The notes beneath the pieces are model-generated. The model did no database searches. It was not told the DNA's origin and saw only the letters and a list, made by a program, of their open reading frames with translations. A stretch of DNA of 64,000 bases, taken from NCBI GenBank assembly GCA_036924855.1, contig JBAGRP010000001.1:1550001-1614000 (forward strand), read 5' to 3'. Within the stretch, counting starts at the first letter, position 1. Each line of letters starts with the position of its first letter. This stretch comes from Nitrobacteraceae bacterium AZCC 2146. Its GTDB lineage: Bacteria; Pseudomonadota; Alphaproteobacteria; Rhizobiales; Xanthobacteraceae. The position numbers were made by a program, and so were the translations under genes. Below, piece after piece: positions 34,094 through 43,089 of this stretch.

Positions 34094-37000
34094 TCACGCC
34101 GCCGCCCGATCGGCGATGCGCGCAATCGGATAGCACTCCAAAACTTTGGCGAGGATCGCAGGACCGGTCGCATCGACCGGCACAAAGAAACGCAGCTTCC
34201 ACGAAATGATCTCGCCGAACAGGCCGTAGGCGCGCAGCCGATCCCGCATCGTGTCGGTGAAGCCGATTAGCTCGATGCGGTTCGCGCCCATCACGCGGAC
34301 GCGTCTGACCTGAAGACCCTCGGCGAGATCGAGAATCGTCTTGCCATCGATCAGCGTGGCGAAGGCGGCGTCTGGGGAAAGACTCGACGTCCCGGCTTCC
34401 AGCGCACTGGCGACCCACGTGGGTGAGACCTTGCGGCCAATGATACGCTCGCCGGTGTCGGTCTGCAGCCGATACACCCGTGCCGACTCGTTCGGCAGGC
34501 GCTTCCAGATCGGCAACAGTAAACCGGCAACGATGTGGATCTCGCTGTCGGTGAACTCCGGAACCCCGGCGACTTCGGCCTCCCAGGCCCGGGCGAAGGC
34601 ATGGCGGTCGGCTTCCCGCCAATGGGTCTGTGGCATCATTGCCAGCGGTATGGTGGGATATTCCGTCGGGCGAATGAGGCGAACCCGGTGTTCGACCTCG
34701 CCATCGTCGAGCATGAGACTGCGGGCCGGGACCTGCACAGCGGCACGGCCCGACTGGCTGTTGACCAGAAGGACCGCGCGAGGATCGGACAGACGCTCCA
34801 GCGCTTCATCGAGTGTGACCGGACGGTTGCGCTCGCGCTGGGTGACTGTGAGCAGCCGGGTCTCGGCAGACGTGCCGGGATGAGTGTAGATCGTCTGCCG
34901 ACCGGCCACGACGAAGCTCTCGGCCGTCAGCGTCTCCAGTCCAACATCATAAGTGCCGGATGCAATTGCGCCCTCGATCCGTGCGGTCAGCAACTGCTCG
35001 AACGCCGTGAACAGGATGTTCTGGAGATCGATGGTCAATGCCAGCAGGCGATTCAGGAATGTCGCGATCGGCGGCAGCTCATCCTTGATGCCGTTGGAGT
35101 CGGTGAGCTTCAGCCCGGTTGCGTCCTCGAACGCCCCTAGCGAACAATCCGTGACCTTGCCGGTAACCAGCAAAAGGTAGAGCTGACGCAGCGCGTCCCG
35201 TGCGTAGTGGCTCTCCAGATTATCCTCTGGCCTGAACAGGCCCTGCCCGCCGGTCTGGCGCTGGCCCTTGGTGATGGCGCCCAACGTGTCGAGACGGCGA
35301 GCGATGGTCGAGAGAAAGCGTTTCTCGGCCTTCACATTGGTGGCGATGGGCCTGAACAGAGGCGGTTGCGCCTGATTGGTGCGATTGGTGCGGCCGAGTC
35401 CCTGGATTGCGGCGTCGGCTTTCCATCCGGCTTCGAGTAGGTAGTGCACGCGCAGCCTTCGATTCTTCGCCGACAGCTCCGCGTGATAGGAACGCCCAGT
35501 ACCACCGGCGTCGGAGAATACAAGGATGCGTTTGACGTCATCCATGAACGCCTGGGTTTCGCCGAGATTGGCGGAGCCGGCACGGTTCTCGACGGCCAAT
35601 CGATCGACGCCATCATTCCCTAGCTTGCGGATGATCCTGCGCGAGCGGCCCGTCACCTCGGCCACGATGTCAGTGCCGAAGCGCTGCACGATCTGGTCGA
35701 GCGCACCGTGAACCGGCGTCAACGACGCCAGCTTCTCGATCAAGCGATCGCGACGCGCGACGGCATCCCGGCATTGCACCGGCTGCCCAGCTCGGAAGGC
35801 CGGGCGCGACAACAGATTACCTTCGCTATCGGTAACGGGCTCGTAGAGTTGGGTAGGGAAGCTGTGCGCGAGATAATCCAGCACATATTCGCGTGGCGTA
35901 ATGTCGACCTGGACGTCACCCCATTCCTCGGTCGGGATTTCGGCAAGCCGACGTTCCATCAACGCCTCGCCGGTCGAGACGATCTGGATGACAGCGGCAT
36001 GGCCGTCCCTCAAATCGCGCTCGATTGACGCGATTAGCGACGGCGTCTTCATAGCCGTGATGAGATGATTGAAGAAGCGCTGTTTCGCCGATTCGAACGC
36101 TGATCTGGCGGCGGACTTGGCCTGCGCGTTCAGCGTGCCGGTCGCGCCGGTGATGTTCGCCGCGCGCATGGCCGCGGTGAGATTGTTATGAATGATCGCG
36201 AAGGCGCCGGCATAGCTGTCATAGATGCGGATTTGCTCATCAGTGAGCTGATGCTCGATCATCTCATACTCGATGCCTTCGTACGACAGCGACCGCGCCG
36301 TGTAGAGACCGAGCGCCTTGAGGTCGCGCGCCAGCACCTCCATCGCCGCGACACCGCCCGCCTCGATTGCCTCGACGAACTCGCTGCGTGTCGCGAACGG
36401 AAAGTCTTCGCCGCCCCAGAGCCCGAGGCGCTGAGCGTAGGCGAGGTTATGAACTGTGGTGGCGCCGGTCGCCGAGACATAGACAATGCGCGCGTTCGGC
36501 AGCGCATGCTGAAGGCGAAGCCCCGCACGGCCCTGCTGCGACGCGGCCTGGTCGCCGCGTTCACCCTTGCCGCCTGCGGCATTCTGCATCGCGTGGCTCT
36601 CATCGAAAATGATGACACCATCAAAATCGGTGCCCAACCATTCCACGATCTGTTTGACCCGCGAAACCTTCTCGTCGCGCGCGTCGGATCGCAGCGTGGC
36701 GTAGGTGGTGAAAAGGACACCCTGCTCCAGACGGATCGGTGTGCCCTGGCGGAACCGCGACAACGGCGTGACCAGCAGCCGTTCCATGCCGAGCGCCGAC
36801 CAGTCGCGCTGTGCGTCCTCGATTAGCTTGTCGGACTTGCTGATCCAAACCGCGCGGCGGCGGCCCTTCAGCCAGTTGTCGAGCAGGATGCCGGCGACCT
36901 GTCGGCCCTTGCCCGCGCCGGTGCCATCTCCCAAAAACCAGCCACGCCGAAATTGCACGACATTGTCCGCATCGTCGCGCGCCGCACAGACCAGGTCATA

Positions 37001-38437
37001 GGTCTCGTCCACGGTCCAAGATCCCGCAAGGAGCTGGCAATGCGCCTCGCCCGCATAAATGACGGACTCAAGCTGAGCGTCGGACAAGAGGCCGCCCATG
37101 ATGACGTTTGTCGGAAGGTGCGGCCGATAGGAAGGGATCGGCGGCACGACGGACGCCATGGCGGCGGATTGCACCAGCTTCGTGGGATGTGGCTGAGAGC
37201 CGGGAATACGGATCGACTGCAATCCGTATTCTTCATAAAGCGCTACCGTGATCCGGCCTCCCTCAGCCGGTGTCCATGCGACGGTCTCATAGGCGAGCTC
37301 AACCGCTGCGGGATCCGATGTGGGAACCGAGATGCCGGATGGGCGCATGGCGTAGGCGCGGACCGTTCGCGGAATGGCCGGACGCGTGATCGGCGGGACG
37401 GCAACAGTCGTCGCGAACGGCAACCGTGATGGAACGTAGTCCGTAACCCAGCCAAGGAGTGTGGCTACGTCCGGCGTCACGCCAGGGGACGACGGAAATG
37501 CGGTCGCATCGTCCGCGGGCAACCGGTCAATCACGGTCAGGCGGGTCTCGATGGTGGTGCCGTGCTTGGCGAAGACCGCTCCAGCAACGGCGGCGCTGAA
37601 GACGATGCGCCCGCGTTCCTGCAACCGGACGAAGGCGTTGGTCCAGACCGGATTGTCCGGGGAACAACTCGCCCCGGTGATCGCGACCAGCCGGCCGCCT
37701 TCGGGCAGCCGCGCCAAGGCCGACGCAATGTGCCGCAAGGCAGCGTCCGCCATGCGGCGATCGGCGTTGGCGACGGCCGAAAATGGCGGGTTCATCAGCA
37801 CCACGCTTGGCTTGACGCTGTTATCGAGGTGATCGTCGATGTGCGCGGCGTCGAAACGGGTGACGGCGATGCCGGGAAAGAGAAGTGAAAGAAGCCCTGC
37901 CCGAGTTTCGGCGAGTTCGTTGAGAACGAGGCGTGCGCCCGACAGCTCGGCCAGGAGGGCGAGCAGACCGGTACCGGCCGAAGGCTCGAGCACAACATCC
38001 GCCGGCGTGATGGCGGCGGCGGTGCTGGCCGCAAGCCCAAGCAGAATCGGTGTACTGAACTGCTGGAGCGCTTCGCTCTCCTCGGAACGGCGGGTGTGGG
38101 TGGGAAGAAGGTTGGCGATCTTTGCCAGCATCGGCAGCATCGCGGCCGGCGAAGCCGCACGCGCGCGCATGACCGGACCGAACTTCCGAAGGAACAGGAC
38201 GGTGGCTGCTTCACAAGCGTCGTAGGCCGTCTTCCAGTCCCATCCGCCGTCGGCATCGGAGGCCCCGAAGGCGTTCTCCATTGCCGTGCGCAATATGGGC
38301 GCGTCGATGCGCTTACCGCGCTCGAGATGACTAAGAAGATCCAGCGCGGCCCTGGCCATCGCGCCGGCCTTCGTCACGGAGCTGGACGCAACGGAAAGCG
38401 GCGCGGCAGCGGCCACGGAGACGGAAGTCGGTGTCAT
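34094..38437 (-). CDS. Strawberry-notch-type helicase with N-terminal methylase domain
   Basis: A 1447-residue multidomain protein. The N-terminal part has an N6-adenine-methylase fold: QFSTP (about 126-130), the AdoMet motif EPSAGTG (151-157) and the catalytic NPPF (216-219). A superfamily 2 helicase follows: Walker A GDGTGAGKGRQ (503-513), DESH box (612-615), SATGATT and a C-terminal helicase half ending in VFSDAGGTGRSYHA and GLGRTNRTNQAQ. A strawberry-notch-like C-terminal region completes it. The family is common on large ICEs and phages. It may methylate and remodel transferred DNA; this is inference. A stem-loop leader precedes the ATG. Confidence 0.87.
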   Translation of the reverse strand: MTPTSVSVAAAAPLSVASSSVTKAGAMARAALDLLSHLERGKRIDAPILRTAMENAFGASDADGGWDWKTAYDACEAATVLFLRKFGPVMRARAASPAAMLPMLAKIANLLPTHTRRSEESEALQQFSTPILLGLAASTAAAITPADVVLEPSAGTGLLALLAELSGARLVLNELAETRAGLLSLLFPGIAVTRFDAAHIDDHLDNSVKPSVVLMNPPFSAVANADRRMADAALRHIASALARLPEGGRLVAITGASCSPDNPVWTNAFVRLQERGRIVFSAAVAGAVFAKHGTTIETRLTVIDRLPADDATAFPSSPGVTPDVATLLGWVTDYVPSRLPFATTVAVPPITRPAIPRTVRAYAMRPSGISVPTSDPAAVELAYETVAWTPAEGGRITVALYEEYGLQSIRIPGSQPHPTKLVQSAAMASVVPPIPSYRPHLPTNVIMGGLLSDAQLESVIYAGEAHCQLLAGSWTVDETYDLVCAARDDADNVVQFRRGWFLGDGTGAGKGRQVAGILLDNWLKGRRRAVWISKSDKLIEDAQRDWSALGMERLLVTPLSRFRQGTPIRLEQGVLFTTYATLRSDARDEKVSRVKQIVEWLGTDFDGVIIFDESHAMQNAAGGKGERGDQAASQQGRAGLRLQHALPNARIVYVSATGATTVHNLAYAQRLGLWGGEDFPFATRSEFVEAIEAGGVAAMEVLARDLKALGLYTARSLSYEGIEYEMIEHQLTDEQIRIYDSYAGAFAIIHNNLTAAMRAANITGATGTLNAQAKSAARSAFESAKQRFFNHLITAMKTPSLIASIERDLRDGHAAVIQIVSTGEALMERRLAEIPTEEWGDVQVDITPREYVLDYLAHSFPTQLYEPVTDSEGNLLSRPAFRAGQPVQCRDAVARRDRLIEKLASLTPVHGALDQIVQRFGTDIVAEVTGRSRRIIRKLGNDGVDRLAVENRAGSANLGETQAFMDDVKRILVFSDAGGTGRSYHAELSAKNRRLRVHYLLEAGWKADAAIQGLGRTNRTNQAQPPLFRPIATNVKAEKRFLSTIARRLDTLGAITKGQRQTGGQGLFRPEDNLESHYARDALRQLYLLLVTGKVTDCSLGAFEDATGLKLTDSNGIKDELPPIATFLNRLLALTIDLQNILFTAFEQLLTARIEGAIASGTYDVGLETLTAESFVVAGRQTIYTHPGTSAETRLLTVTQRERNRPVTLDEALERLSDPRAVLLVNSQSGRAAVQVPARSLMLDDGEVEHRVRLIRPTEYPTIPLAMMPQTHWREADRHAFARAWEAEVAGVPEFTDSEIHIVAGLLLPIWKRLPNESARVYRLQTDTGERIIGRKVSPTWVASALEAGTSSLSPDAAFATLIDGKTILDLAEGLQVRRVRVMGANRIELIGFTDTMRDRLRAYGLFGEIISWKLRFFVPVDATGPAILAKVLECYPIARIADRAAA

Positions 38438-38457
38438 AGGGAAACCTCGAAAGAGCT

Positions 38458-38513
38458 GGGGAAGGATTGAGCCGCGGGGCGCTCTCTCGACCGCGCCGGC
38501 TCAAACCCATCCC
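38458..38513 (-). repeat. Stem-loop leader upstream of the helicase gene
   Basis: TTGAGCCG (38467-38474) pairs with CGGCTCAA (38497-38504), extended outwards by GGGA/TCCC. The loop carries GCTCTCTCGACC. On the minus-strand transcript it contains GGGTTTGAG and GGTCGAGAGAGC, which resemble the leaders of the ParB and ArdC genes. It ends 21 bases before the ATG. Confidence 0.5.
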
Positions 38514-38667
38514 GGCCCGCGTCTCCCTCTTACGAGGACGCTGACTGACCGCCATGAAGATGCGGGCCGAGTTTCTCTGCACCGAGGAAGTGAATGAGAC
38601 ATCGCTTTCGTCTCATGACTCGGCGCGCTATCTTTCTGCCCATTGAGAATCGCAACGAAGTGACGAG

Positions 38668-38862
38668 ATGAACGACCAAAAGCTCAAACGACGAGTCGTC
38701 ACGCCAGCCGAACGAGAGGCGCTGAAAGTATTCGGGCAGGTCAAGACCGAGAAAGCAGTAAGTGAGCATGAAAAGGCACAAAAGGCGTTTCACGAGAATC
38801 GCGAACGCTTGAAGGCATTGCGATTGGCGCGGGAAGCCGCCGAAAAGGCAAAGGGAACATGA
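38668..38862 (+). CDS. Small basic/charged hypothetical protein
   Basis: A 64-residue, highly charged and mainly helical protein (VTPAEREALKVFGQVKTEKAVSEHEKAQKAFHENRERLKALRLAREAAEKAKG). No cysteines or membrane segments. Its stop overlaps the next ATG (ATGA), which supports both as real genes. I do not recognise the family. The two genes lie on the plus strand, divergent from the helicase gene and convergent with parB. Confidence 0.6.
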   Translation: MNDQKLKRRVVTPAEREALKVFGQVKTEKAVSEHEKAQKAFHENRERLKALRLAREAAEKAKGT

Positions 38863-39197
38863 CGCCCACGCTTTTTCTTTCGGTCTTTACGATCGAGATC
38901 GGCGCTAAGCCAACGGTGACGTTCGAAGCAAAAAGCCTCCATGAAGCAAACGAGATTTGCAACGCGCCGTGGCTACGTGAAGATTTCACGTCAGCACATT
39001 CCAACGGCGCACCGTTGTGGGATGGCAAAGCCCTGCTGAGAGCACGCATGGGCTACGCGGATGAGATCGCAACATTCGGCGATGCTTCCAAAGATGCTCA
39101 ACCATCTGATGGAATGTTGATGGTCTATCTCGTCGAATTGGACGACAATGACAGCGCAGAGAATTCCGAACCCAGTTCATTTCCACAACAGCGTTGA
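38859..39197 (+). CDS. Small hypothetical protein
   Basis: A 112-residue soluble protein translated from an ATG that overlaps the stop of the upstream gene. It starts with a beta-rich segment (LFLSVFTIEIGAKPTVTFEAKSLHEANEICNAPWLREDFTS) and includes AKPTVTFEAKSLHEA. No family is recognised. It is probably part of the ICE backbone, since such small genes sit next to the strawberry-notch gene. Confidence 0.6.
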   Translation: MTPTLFLSVFTIEIGAKPTVTFEAKSLHEANEICNAPWLREDFTSAHSNGAPLWDGKALLRARMGYADEIATFGDASKDAQPSDGMLMVYLVELDDNDSAENSEPSSFPQQR

Positions 39198-39262
39198 GAA
39201 GCGACGGTACATGATTGGTGCGTGCTGGATCAGGGATGATCATGGAGTTGCTCGAAGAGAAA

Positions 39263-39287
39263 AAGCCCGGCACGGAATGCCGGGCTT
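39263..39287 (-). terminator. Rho-independent terminator of parB
   Basis: AAGCCCGGCA, loop CGGAA, TGCCGGGCTT: a perfect 10-bp stem. Read on the minus strand it is followed by TTTCTC, so the run after the stem is TTTTT. It lies 55 bp downstream of the parB-like stop codon, the expected place. Confidence 0.85.
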
Positions 39288-39342
39288 GGGACGGAGCAAG
39301 GTAAGAAGGTGCGGGCTGGCCGGAGCGCCCGCACCTGGTAGA

Positions 39343-41466
39343 TTATTCTGCCGCAATGATGTGCGGCCGTTCGTCGTCGGCCTCGGTGTCAGCTTCGTCC
39401 TCGCCGGCCGCGAGGAATTCCGGTAACGCCTCGGGATCTGCAGCGGGCTCTCCTACCGCGCCCACCTCATCGAGACGAAGTGGTTCAGGCAACCATCCGG
39501 TCCCCTCGAGCAGCCGCTCGGCCTCTCGGGCCATGTCGCCTTTCTTGAGGTGGTCGATGAGCTGCACCGATTGCTCGCCCTTGGCCTCGCGCACCGCTTC
39601 GAGAATGCGGGGCTTGGTGACGCGGCCGAGATAGTTATCGACGGTCGGCTTCCAGCCAGCTGCCACCAAGTCGAGTCCGACGGAACGAGCCAGGACATCG
39701 GCCTGGCCGAGCCGTTGGCGGACACTATGCACGGAGACACGGCCTTCATTATAGCGGTTGGCAGGCTCATGGAGCGCGTTGACCGCAGATGACGCGCAAT
39801 GCGCGAACAGCGCGGCCTGCTCCTTCTCGTCAAATGCCGCGAGAGCGTCCCATAGGTCGCGTTCATCCTTGGGCAGGCGGGCTTTCCAGCCATCGTGCCT
39901 GATGTCGATGGCTTCCGCCGAAGCGCTCTCCTTCAGACCCGGCGCTTGCGCCGGGAATATGGGCGTGCGAATCGCGATCTCGAGGCAGCCGCTCGACGAC
40001 GCGAAGCGATAGAACGTCGCCAGCGCGAAATTGTGCAGGACCGCCTGGAAGGCGACGGCCGGATCGTTTGCCAGCGCATTGCGCAACGCTAGTGTGCGAT
40101 GTGCGGTCAGCTCGGTGACGAGCCGGTCCGGCAGCGGCTTGATCGTGTCGTCTTCGTCCTCATCAACAGATTCGACCGGCGAGCCGCCGACCGTGATGAC
40201 GGCACGCTGGACCGGGCCATTGCTCGTTGATGCGTCGTCGGTCTCTCCGTCGTCCCGTACTTCGCTCTCGGGCTCGACGCCGGCGAGCGCTTCATCCTCC
40301 GGCCGCAGGTAACCACGGGCGATCGACAGCAAACCCTCGGCATCGATGCTGACGAAGACGCCGGCGCGGGCGATCTCTGCCGGATCGTAGACAAGCGATC
40401 GGGCTTCGAAGACTGACCGCGCCGCTTCGATTTCTCCGAGACGCTGATCGATCGCATCCGGCAGTTCGTCGGCGTCCTGGTAATCCGCCTCGATCTTGGC
40501 GTACTCGGCGTTGAGGGCGTCAAGCGTCGCCCGCTCCTCCCCTGTGAGATCAGCCGGTTCGCCCTCAATCTCGCGCAAGCCGTTGGTGTGGCCGTAGGGG
40601 AAATCGACCGCCACCGCGATCCACTTCCAGCCTTCGGCCGCGATCGTCCCGGCCTCGGCCTTCAGCTTCTCGGTGACGAGACGATCGAGTAGTGGTACAT
40701 TCTGCAACCAGCCGCCGTCGTCGTGTTCGAACAGATCCCGCATGACAGTGCCGCCGGCCTGCTCGTAGACATCCAGCCCGATAAACTGGGGGCGACGATC
40801 GGAAGCGCGGACGGTGTTCTCCGTCAGCATCCGCCGGATCTGATACGGCTCGTCGTAGCCGGAGCTGCTGACATTGTCCCAGACCTGCTCCTGTCGCGCC
40901 TGGTCGGCCGTAACCGAGAACGCCATGAGTTGCTCAAGTGTCATGCCGTCGTCGGCATAAACCTCATGCAGCTTCGGGGACACCGACGCCAGACGCAGGC
41001 GCTGCTTGACGATCGCCGGCGAGACGAAGTGCCGCGCGGCGATGTCCTCTTCGCTCATGCCACCGTCGCGCAAACTTTGAAACGCGCGGAACTGATCGAG
41101 CGGATGCAGGCCGATCCGCTCGTCATTTTCGGCGAGGGAATCGTCCTCGGCGATGCCGCCATCCCGGACGACGCAGGGGACAGGTTGCGTCTTCGCCATA
41201 CGCTTCTGCTTGACCAGCAGTTCGAGCGCGCGGTAGCGGCGTCCGCCCGCGGGCACCTCGAACATACCGGTCTCCTGGCCGTCGGCATCGACGACGGCAC
41301 GAACGCTCAGGCTTTGTAGCAGCGTGCGCTGAGCGATGCTCTCTGCCAGTTGCTCGATCGAGACGCCAGCCTTCACGCGCCGGACGTTGGACTGGCTCAA
41401 GACCAGCTTGTTGAAGGGAATATCCCGGGAGGGACTGAGTTTAATCTTCTGAACGGCGCTTGCCAT
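39343..41466 (-). CDS. parB: ParB/RepB/Spo0J-family partition protein (large)
   Basis: A 707-residue ParB-family protein, about twice the usual length. The N-terminal ParB/Srx-like domain starts IPFNKLVLSQSNVRRVKAGVSIEQLAESIAQRTLLQSLSVR, with the nucleotide-binding GMFEVPAGGRRYRALELL and a degenerate GENERR-like motif (ENDERIGLHPLDQFRAF). The KorB-like HTH is GMSEEDIAARHFVSPAIVKQRLRLASVSPKL. The long C-terminal extension (about 300-707) is acidic. Such large ParBs are standard on rhizobial ICEs and may stabilise the excised circle. The ATG at 41466 follows a conserved stem-loop leader. Confidence 0.85.
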   Translation of the reverse strand: MASAVQKIKLSPSRDIPFNKLVLSQSNVRRVKAGVSIEQLAESIAQRTLLQSLSVRAVVDADGQETGMFEVPAGGRRYRALELLVKQKRMAKTQPVPCVVRDGGIAEDDSLAENDERIGLHPLDQFRAFQSLRDGGMSEEDIAARHFVSPAIVKQRLRLASVSPKLHEVYADDGMTLEQLMAFSVTADQARQEQVWDNVSSSGYDEPYQIRRMLTENTVRASDRRPQFIGLDVYEQAGGTVMRDLFEHDDGGWLQNVPLLDRLVTEKLKAEAGTIAAEGWKWIAVAVDFPYGHTNGLREIEGEPADLTGEERATLDALNAEYAKIEADYQDADELPDAIDQRLGEIEAARSVFEARSLVYDPAEIARAGVFVSIDAEGLLSIARGYLRPEDEALAGVEPESEVRDDGETDDASTSNGPVQRAVITVGGSPVESVDEDEDDTIKPLPDRLVTELTAHRTLALRNALANDPAVAFQAVLHNFALATFYRFASSSGCLEIAIRTPIFPAQAPGLKESASAEAIDIRHDGWKARLPKDERDLWDALAAFDEKEQAALFAHCASSAVNALHEPANRYNEGRVSVHSVRQRLGQADVLARSVGLDLVAAGWKPTVDNYLGRVTKPRILEAVREAKGEQSVQLIDHLKKGDMAREAERLLEGTGWLPEPLRLDEVGAVGEPAADPEALPEFLAAGEDEADTEADDERPHIIAAE

Positions 41467-41480
41467 GTCGGATTCTCCAC

Positions 41481-41521
41481 GACGGGCGGCCGAAAGACTC
41501 TCTCTCGACCTCCAACCCGTC
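41481..41521 (-). repeat. Conserved stem-loop leader upstream of parB
   Basis: GACGGG (41481-41486) pairs with CCCGTC (41516-41521) around a loop containing CTCTCTCGACC. On the transcript, GACGGGTTG at the 5' side, then GTCGAGAGAGAG, then CCCGTCGTGGAGAA and the ATG 14 bases on. The leader of ardC (42558-42597) has the same layout and much of the same sequence. Confidence 0.65.
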
Positions 41522-41593
41522 ACGAGCATCCAGCCCTCCTCTCGCTCTCCGATGCGCCGCGGCAGCGGAACGTCGAGAGAGCAAGCGGACGAA

Positions 41594-42544
41594 TCACGCG
41601 GCCTCCTCATTTCCCGCGGCGCCGGAGTCGATTGCCTGCGTCAAGAAGCCGAGCAGGAGATCGGCGGCCTTCGATGCCGCGCTCGCGGAGCGTACGACCG
41701 CGCGATTATCCTCCCCCAGCACCTCCAGCCAGGAACCGATGTAGTCGGCGTGGCGCACGGTCGGCAAGATGCCGAGCGAGGCGCAGACGAATGCACCCGC
41801 CATCTCTGCAACCAGTTCCTCACGGGCGTAGGAGTTAGAGCCGAATGAACCCGAGTGATCGCGGTTAAGGCGGGATGCATGACCGGTCCAATGACCGAGC
41901 TCATGGAATGCGGTCCGGTGCCAATTGATCGGTTCGAAATAAGCCGCGGGCGGTGGCACCTGCACGAAATCGCCCGCCGGGTTGTAATAGGCGCGCGCAC
42001 CGCCGATGCGAAAATCCGCACCGGTGGCGGCAATCAAAGCCTCCGCTCGGGGCTCAATCTGGCCTGGTGGCGGCGGGACGACCGAAGCGGCGACCTCCTC
42101 GGGCAAGCCATCGCACTGGTCGGTGTTGAAGACGGTAAAGCGCTTGAGAAACGGAATCGCGCCTGGCTCCTCGCCGGCTTCCGCGGCGCGCCGACGTTCG
42201 TCGTCCGGCGTGAAGCGATCGGCATAGACAACGGTCGTTCCCCGCTCGCCCTTCCTGACATGGCCGCCGAGCCCGAGTGCCTGGCGAAAGGTCAGCCAGC
42301 TCTGTCCGGAGAAGCCGTGCTCGATGACGGCGCCCCACAGGATCAACACGTTGATTCCGGAGTATCCGCGCTGCGTGGCAGCGTTGCGCGGCATCGCGAG
42401 GGGCGCCTTGATCGCCGCCGTCCCCCATGGCTGCACCCAGGGGATACGGCCGGCCTCCAGCTCGGCGATGATCTTGTCGGTGATTTCGTTGTAAAGGCTC
42501 GCGCGGCCGTTGCCGGCACGGGCCTGTGTGGGGTGTCTAGACAT
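41594..42544 (-). CDS. ardC: ArdC-family antirestriction protein (zincin-like)
   Basis: A 316-residue ArdC-type protein. The N-terminal DUF1738 single-strand DNA-binding region reads YNEITDKIIAELEAGRIPWVQPW, then GYSGINVLILW and WLTFRQALGLGGHVRKGERGTTVVY. The C-terminal metallopeptidase-like domain has the zinc motif HELGH (214-218). ArdC proteins protect incoming DNA from host restriction during conjugation. The ATG at 42544 is 13 bases after a stem-loop leader shared with parB. Confidence 0.9.
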   Translation of the reverse strand: MSRHPTQARAGNGRASLYNEITDKIIAELEAGRIPWVQPWGTAAIKAPLAMPRNAATQRGYSGINVLILWGAVIEHGFSGQSWLTFRQALGLGGHVRKGERGTTVVYADRFTPDDERRRAAEAGEEPGAIPFLKRFTVFNTDQCDGLPEEVAASVVPPPPGQIEPRAEALIAATGADFRIGGARAYYNPAGDFVQVPPPAAYFEPINWHRTAFHELGHWTGHASRLNRDHSGSFGSNSYAREELVAEMAGAFVCASLGILPTVRHADYIGSWLEVLGEDNRAVVRSASAASKAADLLLGFLTQAIDSGAAGNEEAA

Positions 42545-42557
42545 CGCGGTTCTCCGC

Positions 42558-42597
42558 GACGGGTGCCGGAAGCCTCTCTTCCGAGCCTCAACCCGTC
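42558..42597 (-). repeat. Conserved stem-loop leader upstream of ardC
   Basis: Outer stem GACGGGT (42558-42564) / ACCCGTC (42591-42597); inner stem CGGAAG (42567-42572) / CTTCCG (42578-42583) with loop CCTCT. On the transcript it is followed by GCGGAGAACC and the ATG. Sequence and spacing match the parB leader. Confidence 0.65.
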
Positions 42598-42673
42598 ACG
42601 GCAATCCGGTCCGCACTCTCACTCTCGATCGTGATGCTGCCGCGGTGTGTCCCGAGCGGTAGCTCTTGCCTCA

Positions 42674-42740
42674 GGGATGGAAGCCCGAAGGGTGAAGACC
42701 AGCGAAGCGGGGCTTCAGCGCAGCCAACAGCCCGGTCTTG
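42674..42740 (+). other. Candidate structured RNA or repeat element
   Basis: GGGATGGAAGCCCGAAGGGTG leads into AAGACC (42695-42700), which pairs with GGTCTT (42734-42739) and encloses a hairpin GAAGC-GGG-GCTTC (42704-42716). The nested pairing and lack of coding potential suggest a structured element. I have the impression that similar sequence occurs on other rhizobial mobile elements, but cannot check it here. Strand is uncertain. Confidence 0.35.
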
Positions 42741-43089
42741 GCGGGAGACGTCAGAGCGCCGCGCCCGGTCCCGGATCCACCGGGACTTCACCTTTGCCCG
42801 CGCAAGGGCGGAGCCCTAAGCACCCAAATAAAAAAGGGCGTCTGTGCCGCAGCGAAGCGAAGGCCAGTCGGCAGTCGCGAGACCGGTTAAAAAGGCACCC
42901 GCAGGAGGGTCAGCATAGCGCCGCCTCTTGGCGGGACCCGGGACCGAGTGCCTCCGGCGAGCGACACAGGATCGCGCGAGGGGATCGAAGCCGAAGGCCG
43001 AGACGCAGCTTTGCGGCTCGGTTTACGAGAGCCCGGTGCGGCAAAGCCGCGCGCGTCAGGGACCTGAAAGGCTGTTGCCATCAAGATTT

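Larger units (their letters stand above)
42545..43089. other. Non-coding region with structured elements
   Basis: 545 bases between the ardC start and the ligase stop. The left end is the ardC leader. A second structured stretch (42674-42740) is described separately. The rest, 42745-43089, is GC-rich; I see no supported gene. It marks the change from ICE backbone to cargo. Confidence 0.5.
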
